Part shown: one piece after another, positions 21,118 to 32,106 of the stretch | Layout of the letters: the number at the start of each line of letters is the position of its first letter | How positions within the stretch are numbered: the first letter of the stretch is position 1 | Origin: Asterella californica | Lineage: Eukaryota > Streptophyta > Marchantiopsida > Marchantiales > Aytoniaceae | Direction of reading: 5' to 3' | Length of the DNA stretch: 64,000 nt | Assembly: GCA_036924285.1 (NCBI GenBank) | Contig: JAYKYS010000001.1 | Coordinates: 33,603,501-33,667,500, forward strand | The notes under the pieces: generated by a model | Told to the model about the DNA's origin: nothing | Databases searched by the model: none | What the model saw: the letters and a program-made list of their open reading frames with translations, nothing else | Made by a program: the position numbers and the translations under genes

Positions 21118-23643
21118 CTACAAGAGTGGTTTCAGAAAACCCTTGCTCCTACAGATAGGAGAATCTCTCAAAGTCTGTCTGTTTCGTTTGTGGTTCGTAC
21201 GAACGGTCAGAAACTGCACAGAACGTCTGTCATCTGGACTACGGATCCTAGCATAGTGAGATCCATCGTCCATTACCTTGATCTCCATTCTAACTGCCGT
21301 GATATAAGATTGACCAAGAATCACTGGATATGAAGCAGAAGACTGCACGAAGAAGTGCTGATCTACTTCCACATCACCTAGCTTCACCCTCACGTTAGGA
21401 TAAGCGCCGTATAACTCACCCTTCCGGTTGTTTGCCGCTCGTAGCATCCAACCATGGTTCAGTTCGATAGGCCCCTGACCTCTTTCGTACACCTCCCGTG
21501 ACATGATGTTGATCTCTGAACCGTGATCAACCAAAACAGCAACAGGTTCTAAACTCCCAAGGTGAACTTGTGTAGCAGTCGTAGCACGAGCCCAGTGTCT
21601 CTTCCTGAAGTCACTATCAGTAGCTGGACTCTCGTAGCCAGCTTCATCATCATCAAACTCAGCAGTGTTGGTACCAGCAACCAACGCTTCTTGCTGGTAC
21701 TCTGTATCATCAGCCTCCTGAAAATGCACCTTTCCGAACTCTACATCATTAACAGAAGCTCCTACCATCTCTATCATCTGACTTTCTACTTGTTCAGACA
21801 TCACCTATCTCTTCCGCTTGATGATGTCGATGATCAGTTCGTGAAACTCCCTCTTCGCAATACCAAGAACCTCCCCAAGAGAAAACTCGATTCGCGCGTC
21901 AAGTATTCTCTGCTCCAAGATGCTCTTGAGATCAGTTGAAGTCTCTATATCAGCTGCCAACTTGTAAGCCGGTCCCTTCTCTTTCTCTTGGGTAGTAAAC
22001 CGTCTACCAGTAGTCGTTGACTCTTGTTGGGATCTCTGCACGTCCTCCATCGGACCTGGTGCAGGTGGAGGAGCTGCAGAAGTAGACGGGATGTCCTCAG
22101 GAAGAGCTGCTCGTCTCCTTGTGACCCTCCGTCTATCTCCAGTCTCCTCTGGAACTCCAGTATCAAGTTCAGAGGCTTCTCGCCGCCTCTTCTCCTCCAC
22201 AGAAACATCCTGCCAGTGAATGTGTCTATCCACGTCCAAGAATGCTTTGATAGACGCAGCATCAACAGGATCTCCCCACCCTGTGACCCTACGGATAGTT
22301 TCTGCTCCTCTCTTTAGTACTTCAGAAGGAACTTGAACAGGTTTCTTCTCAGTAGTCCTATCTAGCAACGTAGGACTAGAAGAAACTTCAGTGTGACCGT
22401 CATATACATCAAGATTTACCGGTGGTGTCATCAATGCATGTACAGTTGCAGCAGCTGTAATCTGAGGTAGACTCCTCATGCCTCCTCGTCCAAACTGCGT
22501 GCTTAGCGGCTCTCCAGTCGAAGAAAGATGTAGCCTACCGTTCTGGTAGCGAACCACACCATCTCGCAGGGCAGCCGTAAGCTCTTGACAGTCTCCACGA
22601 AAATGATCAAGACTGTCACACCAGATACATCTACGAACAAGAGCACCTCCTGGACGTGCAGCAGCAGGCGCCGGCGGCTGCTCTCTCTGCAATCCAGCTA
22701 GCTCCACCTTCAGTTCTCTCATCTGCCGAATCAGGTCTTCGATCTGGTTCTGCTGTCCATGGTTCTCTGCAGGTCTCTGAACTGGCACAACTGGCATCAA
22801 AGGTACTGCAGCCGGGACAGCAGGTCTGGGAGCAAGAGCCGGAGGTTGCTGTACTTGAGGAGCAGTGCGAGGTTGAGTGGTCACTTCTGCAAACGGACGT
22901 CCTCCCACGGCCACTCTTCTCTTTCGCTGCCTCGTTAGTACATCCACAGCATCCTCAACTCTCCCCCAATCAGTAGTAACTCCTCCTTCAGCCGATCGGT
23001 CAGCCAACATAAAGCATAACCGATCTGTCGTAGCATCATCAGTAGCTTGCAAAAAAAGTTCAGTTCTCCTAGCATCTAGAGTTATACGCTCTAGAGTTGA
23101 AAGTTGTCGGTATCTCTGATCAAACTCTCTCAACAACTCATTCAGGCTCATCATACGACCAGGTTGCTGCTCAACCCAGTCCAGGAACGTTCTTCTAATG
23201 ACTCTCTCTTAATCTTCTTCAAGAAACTCCTCTCGAAGAGATCGCTCAAAACTCATCCACACACCTAGATTTCTTCTCTGTACATCCCTAACTTGGTCCC
23301 GCAACTCAAGGATTACAGCTAGCTCAAAACTAGTTATCATCTCTATATCAGTAACTCTAACCAGTTCCGTCTCTCCTCGATACTCACGTAGATATCTAGA
23401 AATATCTCTACCTTCAAATCTACCGCATCTATTCACAATTGCTTGCAAAGCCTTGGTAGACTTCAACTCACCCCCTCCAACGATCGGATGCTGTTGGACC
23501 AAGGCCACAAGGGTCTTCAGAATCTCAGCCGTATCCAGACCAGATACGGACGTCGTTGTAGCCGCAGGTGCTACAGAAGGAGCTGCAGTAGACGTAGATG
23601 CAGCAGCCGTAGAAGTAGCAGCATCAGCACTCTTGCGATCCAT
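21118..23643 (-). pseudogene. Ty3/gypsy gag-protease
   Basis: Start chosen at the ATG of MDRKSADAAT (23,641-23,643), conserved in the copy at 4,214. Order: Ala/Ser/Thr-rich N-terminus, helical gag core (FEGRDISRYLREYRG, LREFDQRYRQLSTLER), Pro/Gln-rich linker, zinc knuckle CIWCDSLDHFRGDC (CX2CX4HX4C), basic/acidic region, and a retropepsin-like domain with VALVDHGSEINIMS and SYPVILGQSYITAV. Two in-frame stops: TAA at 23,209-23,211 (TCA in the other copy) and TAG at 21,805-21,807 (CAG in the other copy). The protease motif has His where Ser or Thr is normal. Confidence 0.85.
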
Positions 23644-23692
23644 CTCTTCTCCTTGTAGTAAACTCAACCTTCTCAATCAATCACCCCAAGAG

Positions 23693-23710
23693 CTCTCAGT
23701 GGAAGCACCA
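23693..23710 (-). promoter_or_regulatory. Primer-binding site of the Ty3/gypsy element
   Basis: TGGTGCTTCCACTGAGAG on the minus strand, two bases after the 5' LTR; identical to 4148-4165. It begins with TGG as expected for pairing with a tRNA CCA end. It is not the initiator tRNA-Met site, and the tRNA is not identified. Confidence 0.7.
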
Positions 23711-23712
23711 GA

Positions 23713-25040
23713 TGTCGAGTTGAGAGTTTTCCTGAGAAGGGCGGAACCTTCTGGCTGTGATAGATCTTGAAGGCTATGTTTAGTCTACTCAGGGAAGCGT
23801 TGGACTTCAGGCTAAGGTTTCTTACTATACAGAGTTAGGCTTCAGATCAAAAGAGAACAGTATAAACACTCACTCAGGTCGAATGGACCCTCCAGTATGT
23901 TCAAGAAGTGAAAATCAGATCAGACTAGTAGTAATAAGGTCAGACAACGAACTTTAACAGTCCAGAATCAAAAACATACGATGGTTCAAACTTCAGAACT
24001 CCTCCTACATGTAAGTGAGGCCCTACTGACCATACACACGAAGTTTCAGCTTGAGATCAAATCAGAGTGTCGAGATATGGGCAGAAATGTTCCGAGCAGA
24101 GAAATTACGGCAATTTCTGGTATCCAGACAGCTATTTCGACCTAGAACAGAGAATTGGCTCGATCACTTTCGAAGATTCTTACAGGATTTGCATTAAACA
24201 GCTTGCTGAACACTCCTGTGAAGTTGGGCCTCCTGATTGTACACAGAACTCCAGATCTCGCTCTCTGAAGTTGATGCTCTAGATTGAGAGCTTTTCGGAT
24301 CCCCTCTGCTTCAGCGGTCGCCCTGAATTACTCACAGACTCAATTGACATGAAAATTTGGGGACAGTCGTAGCCCTACTGACAGTGAACGTGACCACGAA
24401 GGTTTGAAGCGATTTTCTCAAATCTACTGCGAGTGACACCGAAAACCCCAAAATCAACAGAAGTGCTGCAATTCTAGCACAAATCGAACTTCAATCAGCC
24501 ATAACTCCTTCTTTATTGCTCCAAATCGATCAAAAATTTCATTGACAGTGTTTGGCACAACGAACCCTATCTCCCTGTGCTCTCAGATTTTGAAGTCTCC
24601 TCACCAAATGCTCGAACTCCTCTTAAGACCCCTACTACTAAGTTTAGTAGTACATAAAGACAAAATTGGACCAATAGGAGTTCATAGCTTCACTCCTCTG
24701 TCCTTTTGTGTCCCAAACCACGTGGTGACTTAATTTTGCACATAGGCTACCACGTCAAGCCCTTAAAGTGCCAGCGTAACCCCTAAATTACATGCGAAGA
24801 CATGTAAAATAGTACGTAATCCCGAAAGATAACCTAACCTCGCTAGGAAGCATGCATGGGCGACATGTAATTACAACCCATGACCTTAACTCCATTTACA
24901 TGGTAATCAACCTACTAAGACTCAAAAATATATAACATCCTCCAGTGTCGACTTCTCTGAGGTCCTAATTTCACTCAGAGAGACTAACGCTTGACAGAGA
25001 GATGAATTATTTACAATGTAAAATGATTCACATCACGACA
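23713..25040 (-). repeat. 5' LTR of the Ty3/gypsy element
   Basis: 1,328 bp with the same TGTCG...CGACA termini as the copy at 16,127. On the minus strand it precedes the primer-binding site, which identifies it as the 5' LTR. Confidence 0.95.
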
Positions 25041-25044
25041 CCGG
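25041..25044. repeat. Target-site duplication of the Ty3/gypsy element (right)
   Basis: CCGG, partner of 16,123-16,126. Removing the element and one CCGG rejoins the LINE 3' end: polyadenylation signal, CCGTCCGGTTT, then the A tail. Confidence 0.75.
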
Positions 25045-25060
25045 ACGGTACGGGATACGA

Positions 25061-25066
25061 TTTATT
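25061..25066 (-). promoter_or_regulatory. Polyadenylation signal of the LINE
   Basis: AATAAA on the minus strand; once the gypsy insertion is removed it lies about 25 nt before the A tail, a normal distance. Confidence 0.7.
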
Positions 25067-28000
25067 AACCGAGGGAGGAAGAAGGCATCCACCCCGCTCC
25101 CATCGTGACTCAGCCTAATAGGCTGCTTGGTACAAGTGTGATCGAGGCTGCTAGCCTCTTCCTCCGCTTTAACGCTACCGAACTTACATCTTTTCTTCCT
25201 ACTCCTGCTAACCTTTCTCACCTTATCAGCCGCTTCGATACTTCTGGCGTCTTTCGTCACTTGTTTAAATTTTCTCTCGTTGTCTTGGCTCTCTCTACTC
25301 GTCACGCGACAGCTGCCGCGTTTGATGATCTTCCAATTGCACTTGTAACCCGCATCCTTCTATCTTTTGGCTGTCCTCTTACACTTCACGTTCTTCTTTG
25401 CCTTCTTGTCATCGATCTTACTCGCATCTTTTGTCTTCGGATCCTTCCTTTGTTTTCCGCACTTATCGCGACCTTTTTGTTGTGGTGCCGATCATCATTC
25501 TTTTCTTGCTTTCCTTTCCGATCAGGGGCCTGCTCATTGCTCACCCGTTTTGAAGCGTACCCCGAAAATTTCTGATCTCGCTGCTCAATTGGAGATTGCT
25601 AACCCAATTGTCCTGCCTCTCCTCAGCCGTGACTCTTCTCCTCTTATCGGCATCGCGATTATTCATCTTCTCTTCGGTTCTGTCTTTGTGAATTTCAGCT
25701 TTCCAGCTCCCTGCTAACCTGTTGGCTGTTGCAGTAGGTGGCTTCTTGTCTCTCAATGTACTCAGTTTGACGTATGCGATCTACCGGTTCTTCACCTCTC
25801 TCAGGTTATTGCTCGGCCGTTCGAATTCTTTCCAGATGGTGCAGATAGAAGAGACTGCTACATCTGTTACGTAGAGTGCCAAGTTCCTTCGCCTCCTGTT
25901 CTCTTTTCTTCTTCACATTCTGATTTGATTCATGATCTCTTTCCATGGTAAGTGTCTTAACCTTCCTTTCGATGTTGGTGAGTGTAACAGTCATCGGTAT
26001 GTCTCTTTCCTGTCCTTGAATACCTTCTCATTGCGTAGATCTACGTGAGGATTTTCCGTCAGTCCTATCTGTTTGATAGTTCTTCTTTCTTTGTTAGCTT
26101 CATCGATGGCTTCTATTAGTCTGTTCGGACGTGTTTCCTTGTGGTATAGTCCTTGGGTGATCGTGAACCACTGCTGCCACTTCCGTTGGGCTTTATTGCA
26201 TTCTCAGAAGCAGTGCACAAAGGATTCTACTTCCTTGTTGCATCTAGCGCGCATTCCATTCCCTTTTTGCATTCTTGCCAGTCTCTGAGCCGTCGGGAAG
26301 CCTTGCTGCATTACCTTCCATATCCATGTCTTCTCCCTCGTAGGGGTCTGAGCTGTCCAGATTTTTCTCCACCTCTTCCTCCAGATAGTGGTCGAGTCTT
26401 CTCTTCCTCACTTTTTGTTGAGTCTGGATTGCTGTGTGAGATCGCCATCCAGCATGTTTCTCCAGTCTTGAGTGGTCACCTCCCAACCTTCTACTCTCTT
26501 GTTTTGTTTCACTTTCCAATACCACCCTTCCACCTCATGGAGATGTCTATGTGTTCCTTCAACACTAATCCTTTTTGGCCATTCATGAACCATCTTTTCT
26601 TCTTCAGTGCCTTCTTCCCACTTTGTTGCGTTTCTGTTACACCAGTCTCTGAAAAGAGCTATAGAGTTTTTCTTACTCTCTTTGGTCATCTTCCTCACTT
26701 TCCCTACCATCTCCCGAGACATTCTCCCTGCCATTTCTTCCATTAGCGTGCATTGCAGTACCGTTGTGTTTTGTCCGAGGACTCTGTTGTTGGTGTCCTG
26801 TTGAAGGTGGATCTTATTTTCACACCACATGTTACGGAGGGAGTTGTACATCCCCGCTCGTGCCACCTTAGGAGGGGTAGTAAGGAGCCATGTTTCTTGA
26901 GATGTCTATTCAGCTCTTTCCTTCCTCCATCTTCCAGTGTGTTTATTGTCTTCCGTTAATCTCTCAGCCACCTGAATCCAATCCTCCTCTTCTTTCCTGA
27001 TGAACCTGATGCAATGTTTAGCCTTGAAACTCTTTGCTGTGTGTCAAAGACTATTAACCCCACTCCTCCATCCCTCCTTTTCCTTTTAAATTCTTCCCAT
27101 GCTATCATAGGTACTTTGTCTTGGCCCTCCTTGTTAACTGAGCCCTAGACAAATCTTCGGCATAGCCCTTCCATGGCTTCTATCGTCGATTTTCTGAAGG
27201 ATAAGCAAGTTAGGATGTGAGTGGATATTGATCGCACAACATGCTTAGCCACCACTATCTTCCCGGCCATCCGTATCATTTTGTAAGCCCAATTTCTTAA
27301 TTTCTTCCCCATCTTTTCCAGAACATAATGTGCTTGGTCCTCTTCTGTAACCTGCCAGCCTATCGGATATCCCAGATATGTCACCGTCTCCTTCTTTCTG
27401 GCTACGTGACATCCGTTTGGTTCATCCAGTCCGGAGCCTCTTCCATCGCTATCGGGATGATCGTTGATTTCATGACGTTCAGCTTTGCCCCTGATATCTT
27501 CTCATACTCTTCAATCATCTTCTGCAGGTTCCGGAAGTTCTCCATTGAGGCTTCAAGACTGATCCCAGTATCGTCCGCAAACAATTAGTGAAGCAATGTC
27601 TTGTCTCTTCTTTGTGCAGTGGGATCCCTTTCAATTCTCCTCTCTTTTCTGCATCGTCCAGTAAACACATTAGCGGTTGGGATGCCAAGGCGAATAAGAG
27701 AGGTGCCAAGGAGCAGCCTTGTCTTACCCCTCGTTGTAGCACAATGTCGTCCGTGAAGTGCCCGTTCACATGTGACCCCTTCTACTAGCCCTTTAGTTAG
27801 CTGAATGAAGTTGTCATCTATATTATGCTCCCCATGATTTCCCATAGGTACGTATGACTAACTCTATCATAGGCCTTTTCAAAATCCAGCTTGATGAACA
27901 TGGATTTGAACTTGTTTTTCTCAGCCCATTCTTTCTCTAAGCTGAAGGCAAGAAGATTGTCAGCAATATATCTACCTTTGATAAAACCCTTCTGTCTTTT

Positions 28001-29700
28001 GTCTATCAGTGACGGTGTGATCTCCATGAGTCTATTTGCTAGCAGTTTGCTTATTATTTTATACGTTGTGCAGAGCATGGTTAACGGCCTCCAGTTCTTC
28101 AATGCTTCCAGATCTCCTTCTTTGGGAAGTAGCTTAATGACCCCTTGAGACATTTTCCATGTCATCCTTCGCTCTTCTCAGTATTTGAGGATTACCGCCA
28201 TGAAGTCTTCTTCCATTACTGTCCACATCACCTTGATAGCTTCGCTTGTCATCTCATCAAGTCTTGGAGTTTTTTTCTTTTTCAAACTCTCCACTACTCC
28301 TCGTACTTCCTCTTTGGTTGACCTCCTGGTCAAGAGTTTGTTCTCCTCTCAGCTCGCTTTGTTTTTTGTCAAAGCCAGAGTCTTCTCTCTCTGTCTCTGC
28401 GTTTGTTCTGTGCTTTCATCTCTAGTGAAAAGTCTTTGGTAGTACTTGTGAATTTCTTTCGTGATATCCTTCTCTTCTGTTAACATGGTGTCGTCTTCTG
28501 TTCTCAGGGCGGAGATCGACTCCTTCACTCTTTTCGCCTTGGTGATGATAAAAAAGAACTTCGACGAGGCCTCTCCTTCTCTTATCCATCTGAGTTTGCT
28601 CATTTTCCTCCAGTATTCTGCCTTCTCTTGTTCTAATTCCCCTATTTCGAGCTCCATTGCCTTCAGTTCCTCATCTGCTACGTTGCACCTGCTCCTTGTC
28701 AGACTAATTTTTTTGTTTTCTAGTATCTCTAGTTTCTTCATCCTCTGTGCTCTTTCCTTTTTTATCTCCATCTCTTCTTTTCTCAGCGTCACCTTCGTCT
28801 TTGTCTATTTAAGTTCCCAAGCAATTCTCGGGTCTTGCTCCTTTCCTCATGTTGCTTTCCAGACATCCTTATTCTCACTCAGTATCTTGTTGGATTGAAG
28901 TGACTCTGCAGATACCTTGTAGTACGTGCTCTTTTTTCCATGATCCTGGTTGCTTTTGCTCCATGTCATCAGTACTGGCAGATGATCGGATAGCACTTGC
29001 TTCCCATCGTGTGTTGTTGTTGGTCTTCCTGTTAGCCACTCTCCTCTTTGTGATATGTAGATTCTATCCAGTCTAGCTTGGTCCAATCTACTTCCCATTT
29101 GTTGTTGTCTTGTGAAGTACGGCCCCTTCTGCGATGATGAAATGGCCAGGCCATCTTCTAGATCCAAGATGAATTTAAGATGTTGTCACTTTCTTCTTTC
29201 CGACCCATGTTGAATAACAGTTCTACCTACACTGTCAACCGGAGTTTCCACCGAGTTCCAATCTCCTCCTATTATCCATTTTCTTTCCTCTAGAGACTTG
29301 CCTAACCAGTCCCAGAGCTGAACTCTTCTTCCTCTATCGTTTGGCCCGTATATGGATGCCGCACAGAAGTCTCCTTCTATGATTTCTATCTGAGCCCAAG
29401 CTACTGAGCCGTCTCCTTTCACTCCTCTCTTTGTTACTTTCCACCTGTCGTGTATAACTAATGCCGCCCCTGCCCTTCCTTGAGCTGTACAATCTACTAT
29501 GATATTCTCATTCTTTGCAATTTGACTTAACCAGAATATCGTTTTCTCCTCCTTTATCTTCAGTTCCTGGATCATTAATATATCCGGTTGGCCTCCGCAT
29601 CTGTTTGATCACTTTTTTATTCTTCTCAGACTATTAGGATGGCCTAGTTCTCTCATTCCATGTTGCCACTATGAGATGTATTTTCATCTATAACCAGATG
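25067..29700 (-). pseudogene. L1-type LINE ORF2: endonuclease and reverse transcriptase
   Basis: Fragments in several minus-strand frames follow the ORF2 order. AP-endonuclease-like: AASIYGPNDRGRRVQLWDWL and WIIGGDWNSVETPVDS near 29,200-29,575, RLDRIYIS and VLSDHLPVLMTW near 28,970-29,080. Reverse transcriptase: LKNWRPLTMLCTTYKIISK, FIKLDFEKAYDRVS (motif A) in 27,818-28,165, GVRQGCSLAPLLFAL (motif B) near 27,700, and MFADDTGISLEA (motif C, catalytic DD) at about 27,550-27,584, then a thumb (YLGYPIGW) near 27,370. Downstream (26,240-26,870) is a Cys/Trp-rich tail like zf-RVT. At least five frame changes or stops. The region below about 26,200 shows no domain and is probably 3' UTR. Confidence 0.85.
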
Positions 29701-31564
29701 TAAGTTTATTCCTCCTCGCCTGGTTGGTTCCTCCCGAGCTTACGTTACTTCCCCTGGATCTAGAAGTTATTCTCGCCTGAGCAGAAGTGTTCATATTCCC
29801 TTCTTCGTTCTCCCTTCTCTTCTGCATTTCAACTGCAAGTTCGTGCTCTGTTTTAAACTCCTCTTCTCCCTCTAGTTCCATTCCGTCTTCTCCATTCTTG
29901 TGTTTTGCTTCATTTCTTGATGTGCTGGCTGTCATCCCCTGCTTTTCCTGCTCTGCTTCTGTTTCTTCCTCCCCTTCGTCCTTGTTGTCTTGGGTCCTTT
30001 CTCTCTTCCTCGTGTCCTCCTTATCATTCCCTTTCTTGTCTCGTGTTTCCCTTTCACCCCCTTCATGCTCCCCCTTGGAGTCCTTTCCATTCACTCCTTA
30101 CTGCGTGCCTTCCTTTTCTTCTCTCCTTCCCATGGTGTCCAGAACTGTGAACTGATTCTCTCTTCGTGGATTCCTGAGCGTCGCGTCATTCATGCTGTTT
30201 GCTTTGGGTGCTTTCCGTCTCCCTTCGACTGAGGTAAATCCATCTTCATCCACCTTCCCTTTCAATCTTTCGGCATCATTTTGGATCACTTCTCTTGCTT
30301 CTCCTTGTTTCCTTGTGGCTTGTGCAGTTCTTTTGTTTGGACAGTGCCTCACTATGTGTCCTCTTTGGTGGCAATGAAAGCAAGCATCCGGTAAGTTTTT
30401 ATAGACTACTTTTTGTCAGTATATCTCCAGCTCATCGTCATCCTCCACCTCGACTTCGATGTACTATGTTAAGTCTTTGTCTAGGTTAAGAAGCACACAT
30501 CCTCTGACGCAATTGAACTGGCACTTCTTTAGGTCATTCGTGATGTAAAGTACTTCTCCTAGACTCGCTAGCATCTCCTCCCCAAGATATTCATATCATG
30601 TATTTATGCCTGTTAGTTCTACTCACACCGGAGCTCTCCTTGTACGGAGATTTGCTGGGTCGAAGGATGGTTCCCAAGGATAGGTGAAAACCATCCTTGT
30701 GCACATCAACAGAGGGGAGACCGTCAGGATTCTGTCCCTTTGTTCCTTCTCTGTAACCTGTATTAGAAAGCAGTTTCGGCCTAGGACACATAGTCTTTCC
30801 ACAGGGATTCTCATTTGCTATGTAAGTATTATCTCTGCTCACTCTCTTACCATGTCCCTAGAGGGTGCAATATCAACTGTGTATAGAACGAAGATAGTCC
30901 TCTCTAGCATCGCCATTCTGTTGAGCAGTAATCGTTTGGTCGTTGTGATTCTGGTCGTTTTTTGTCTTTCTCTAGGCGGGTCCTTCTCTTTCAGCTCACG
31001 AAGTGTAGCTTTCAAGTTCTCTCTCGTTGCCTCCGATACTGCTTGGTCCTCGTAGAGTTCCGGATAAGTATTCTTTTTTGCCTCGCCGTTTCTACAAAAT
31101 CTTGTCATGTTCTTGTTTATCGATTCTTGTGACCCATCAATCTCGGCCCACTTCACTTCTCTTTTCTCTCTATCTGTCTTCGCTTCCTCTCTCTTCCTCG
31201 CTTCTCGTCCTGCTGTTGTGATTTTTGCTTCTCCTCCTTGTCTTGCCTTGTCTTCATTTTGCCCAATGTCCGTTCTGACTCCCTCTCTCATGCCTGTTTT
31301 GGCAAGTTGGCTCGCGAAGATGAATGGGGGCATTATCATGCCCGTCTGCCCTTGGCGGTTCCCTTGGACATTGGCCGCACTTCTTCGAGTCTCATTATTG
31401 GCTCTCTCTTCACTTTGGGCCATGATTGTCTCAGTACTTATTCTCCTAGTAGTGCCCGACTTCATCATGATGCCTGCTTGGCACCCAGCAATCTGACTCC
31501 CTAGAATCACTAGTTCTGACTTTGTCTTCCCTGATCTTCTTACTTGGTAGCGATGCGGGTTCAA
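29684..31564 (-). pseudogene. L1-type LINE ORF1, nucleic-acid-binding
   Basis: A charged N-terminal region (31,564 to about 30,900) is followed by a DUF4283-like domain: TIFVLYTVDIAPSRDMV, then in another frame RLCVLGRNCFLIQV and MVFTYPWEPSFDPANLRTR. Next is a zinc knuckle CFHCHQRGHIVRHC (CX2CX4HX4C, 30,341-30,382), then the typical DEDGFTSVEGRRK segment, and a highly charged Lys/Glu-rich tail to about 29,684. Frameshifts near 30,840 and between 30,590 and 30,400 break it. This is the ORF1 layout of plant L1 LINEs, whose product coats the element RNA. Confidence 0.8.
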
Positions 31565-31752
31565 ATGTTCTCCTGATCTCCTTGACGCACTCCAGTTGAT
31601 TTGTGATTACCTCTAACACGTTTCTTGATCTACTCGGCCTCTTTCTCTCCTTGGATGTCTCACTGTGGATGTTTGACCCATTCGGTCTCTTATCATCTTC
31701 TATATTGCAGTAAAAACGAAGTTCTCATGATCTCTGACGATTACTGTTGCGT

Positions 31753-32003
31753 ACAGGTCCTATTCTCTCTTGCTATTCGCTGTCTGTCTATCGTTTTGCA
31801 TTCCGTCAGTGCCTTCTCGACCTTCACTGCATACACTATTTCTATCTCCCCGTTCCTTATTCGGCACACTCTTGTCTCTCGTTACAGGTCCTGTTCTCTC
31901 TTGCTATTCACTTTCTGTCTATCGTTTTGCATTCCGTCAGTGCCTTCTCGGTACACTATTTCTATCTCCCCGTTCCTTATTCGACACATTCTCGTCTCTC
32001 GTT
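31753..32003 (-). repeat. Two-unit tandem repeat in the LINE 5' UTR
   Basis: Unit 1 (31,753-31,883, 131 bp) and unit 2 (31,884-32,003, 120 bp) both begin ACAGGTCCT and contain ATCGTTTTGCATTCCGTCAG and ATTTCTATCTCCCCGTTCC; unit 2 lacks about 11 bp. It sits within 90 bp of the element's 5' end, where L1-like promoters in other lineages consist of repeated monomers. Confidence 0.85.
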
Positions 32004-32092
32004 CTATGGCACGCCTAAGCGGCAATAGCCGGGATTTCGCAACTTTTCAGCCCCCTCTCACCGCACCCGCCTCCATAGCCGCTGTTCCTTCA

Positions 32093-32106
32093 CTTCCCAG
32101 TGAAGG
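32093..32106. repeat. Target-site duplication of the LINE (right)
   Basis: CTTCCCAGTGAAGG, identical to 16,091-16,104; it defines the 5' end of the LINE at 32,092. Confidence 0.9.

Larger units (their letters stand above)
16127..25040 (-). mobile_element. Complete Ty3/gypsy LTR retrotransposon, basidiomycete-type motif set
   Basis: Two LTRs of exactly 1,328 bp flank gag-protease, reverse transcriptase, RNase H and integrase, with a primer-binding site next to the 5' LTR and a polypurine tract next to the 3' LTR. It lies on the minus strand inside the LINE. The LTRs are very similar by eye, so it is relatively young, yet the coding region has several nonsense codons and frameshifts. Motifs throughout (KYKTVAKKVKPVA, GDLFSGYD, FLDDIP, WVEGRALRT-like YVEGRALRT, ALWADR-like SLWADR) resemble the Ty3 lineage common in Agaricomycete fungi rather than the usual plant chromovirus or Tat/Athila lineages. 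No chromodomain or env gene is visible. Confidence 0.9.
16105..32092 (-). mobile_element. L1-type LINE, full length but decayed, split by a gypsy element
   Basis: Bounded by a 14-bp duplication, with an A15 tail (16,105-16,119 as T on plus), an AATAAA signal (25,061-25,066 as TTTATT), two minus-strand open-frame regions and a 5' tandem repeat. Without the gypsy insertion (16,127-25,040 plus one CCGG copy) the LINE is about 7.1 kb. ORF1 (DUF4283-like plus zinc knuckle) and ORF2 (AP endonuclease, reverse transcriptase, Cys-rich C-terminus) follow the plant L1 order. Both ORFs are broken by frameshifts and stops, so it is inactive. A complete 5' end with duplication is unusual for LINEs, which are mostly 5'-truncated. 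Confidence 0.9.

Noticed and set aside
16127..25040. Retrovirus-like element with env
   Set aside because: No open frame lies between integrase and the 3' LTR; integrase runs into the polypurine tract.
3060..25040. The two gypsy regions forming one large element
   Set aside because: They lie on opposite strands, and the second has its own pair of equal LTRs and target duplication.
25105..27788. Plus-strand frames across the LINE rich in Ser, Phe and Leu
   Set aside because: They are antisense shadows of the LINE, whose minus strand carries recognisable reverse-transcriptase motifs.
29787..30377. Plus-strand Ser/Leu/Pro-rich frames resembling membrane proteins
   Set aside because: Antisense of the Lys/Glu-rich ORF1 tail and zinc knuckle of the LINE.
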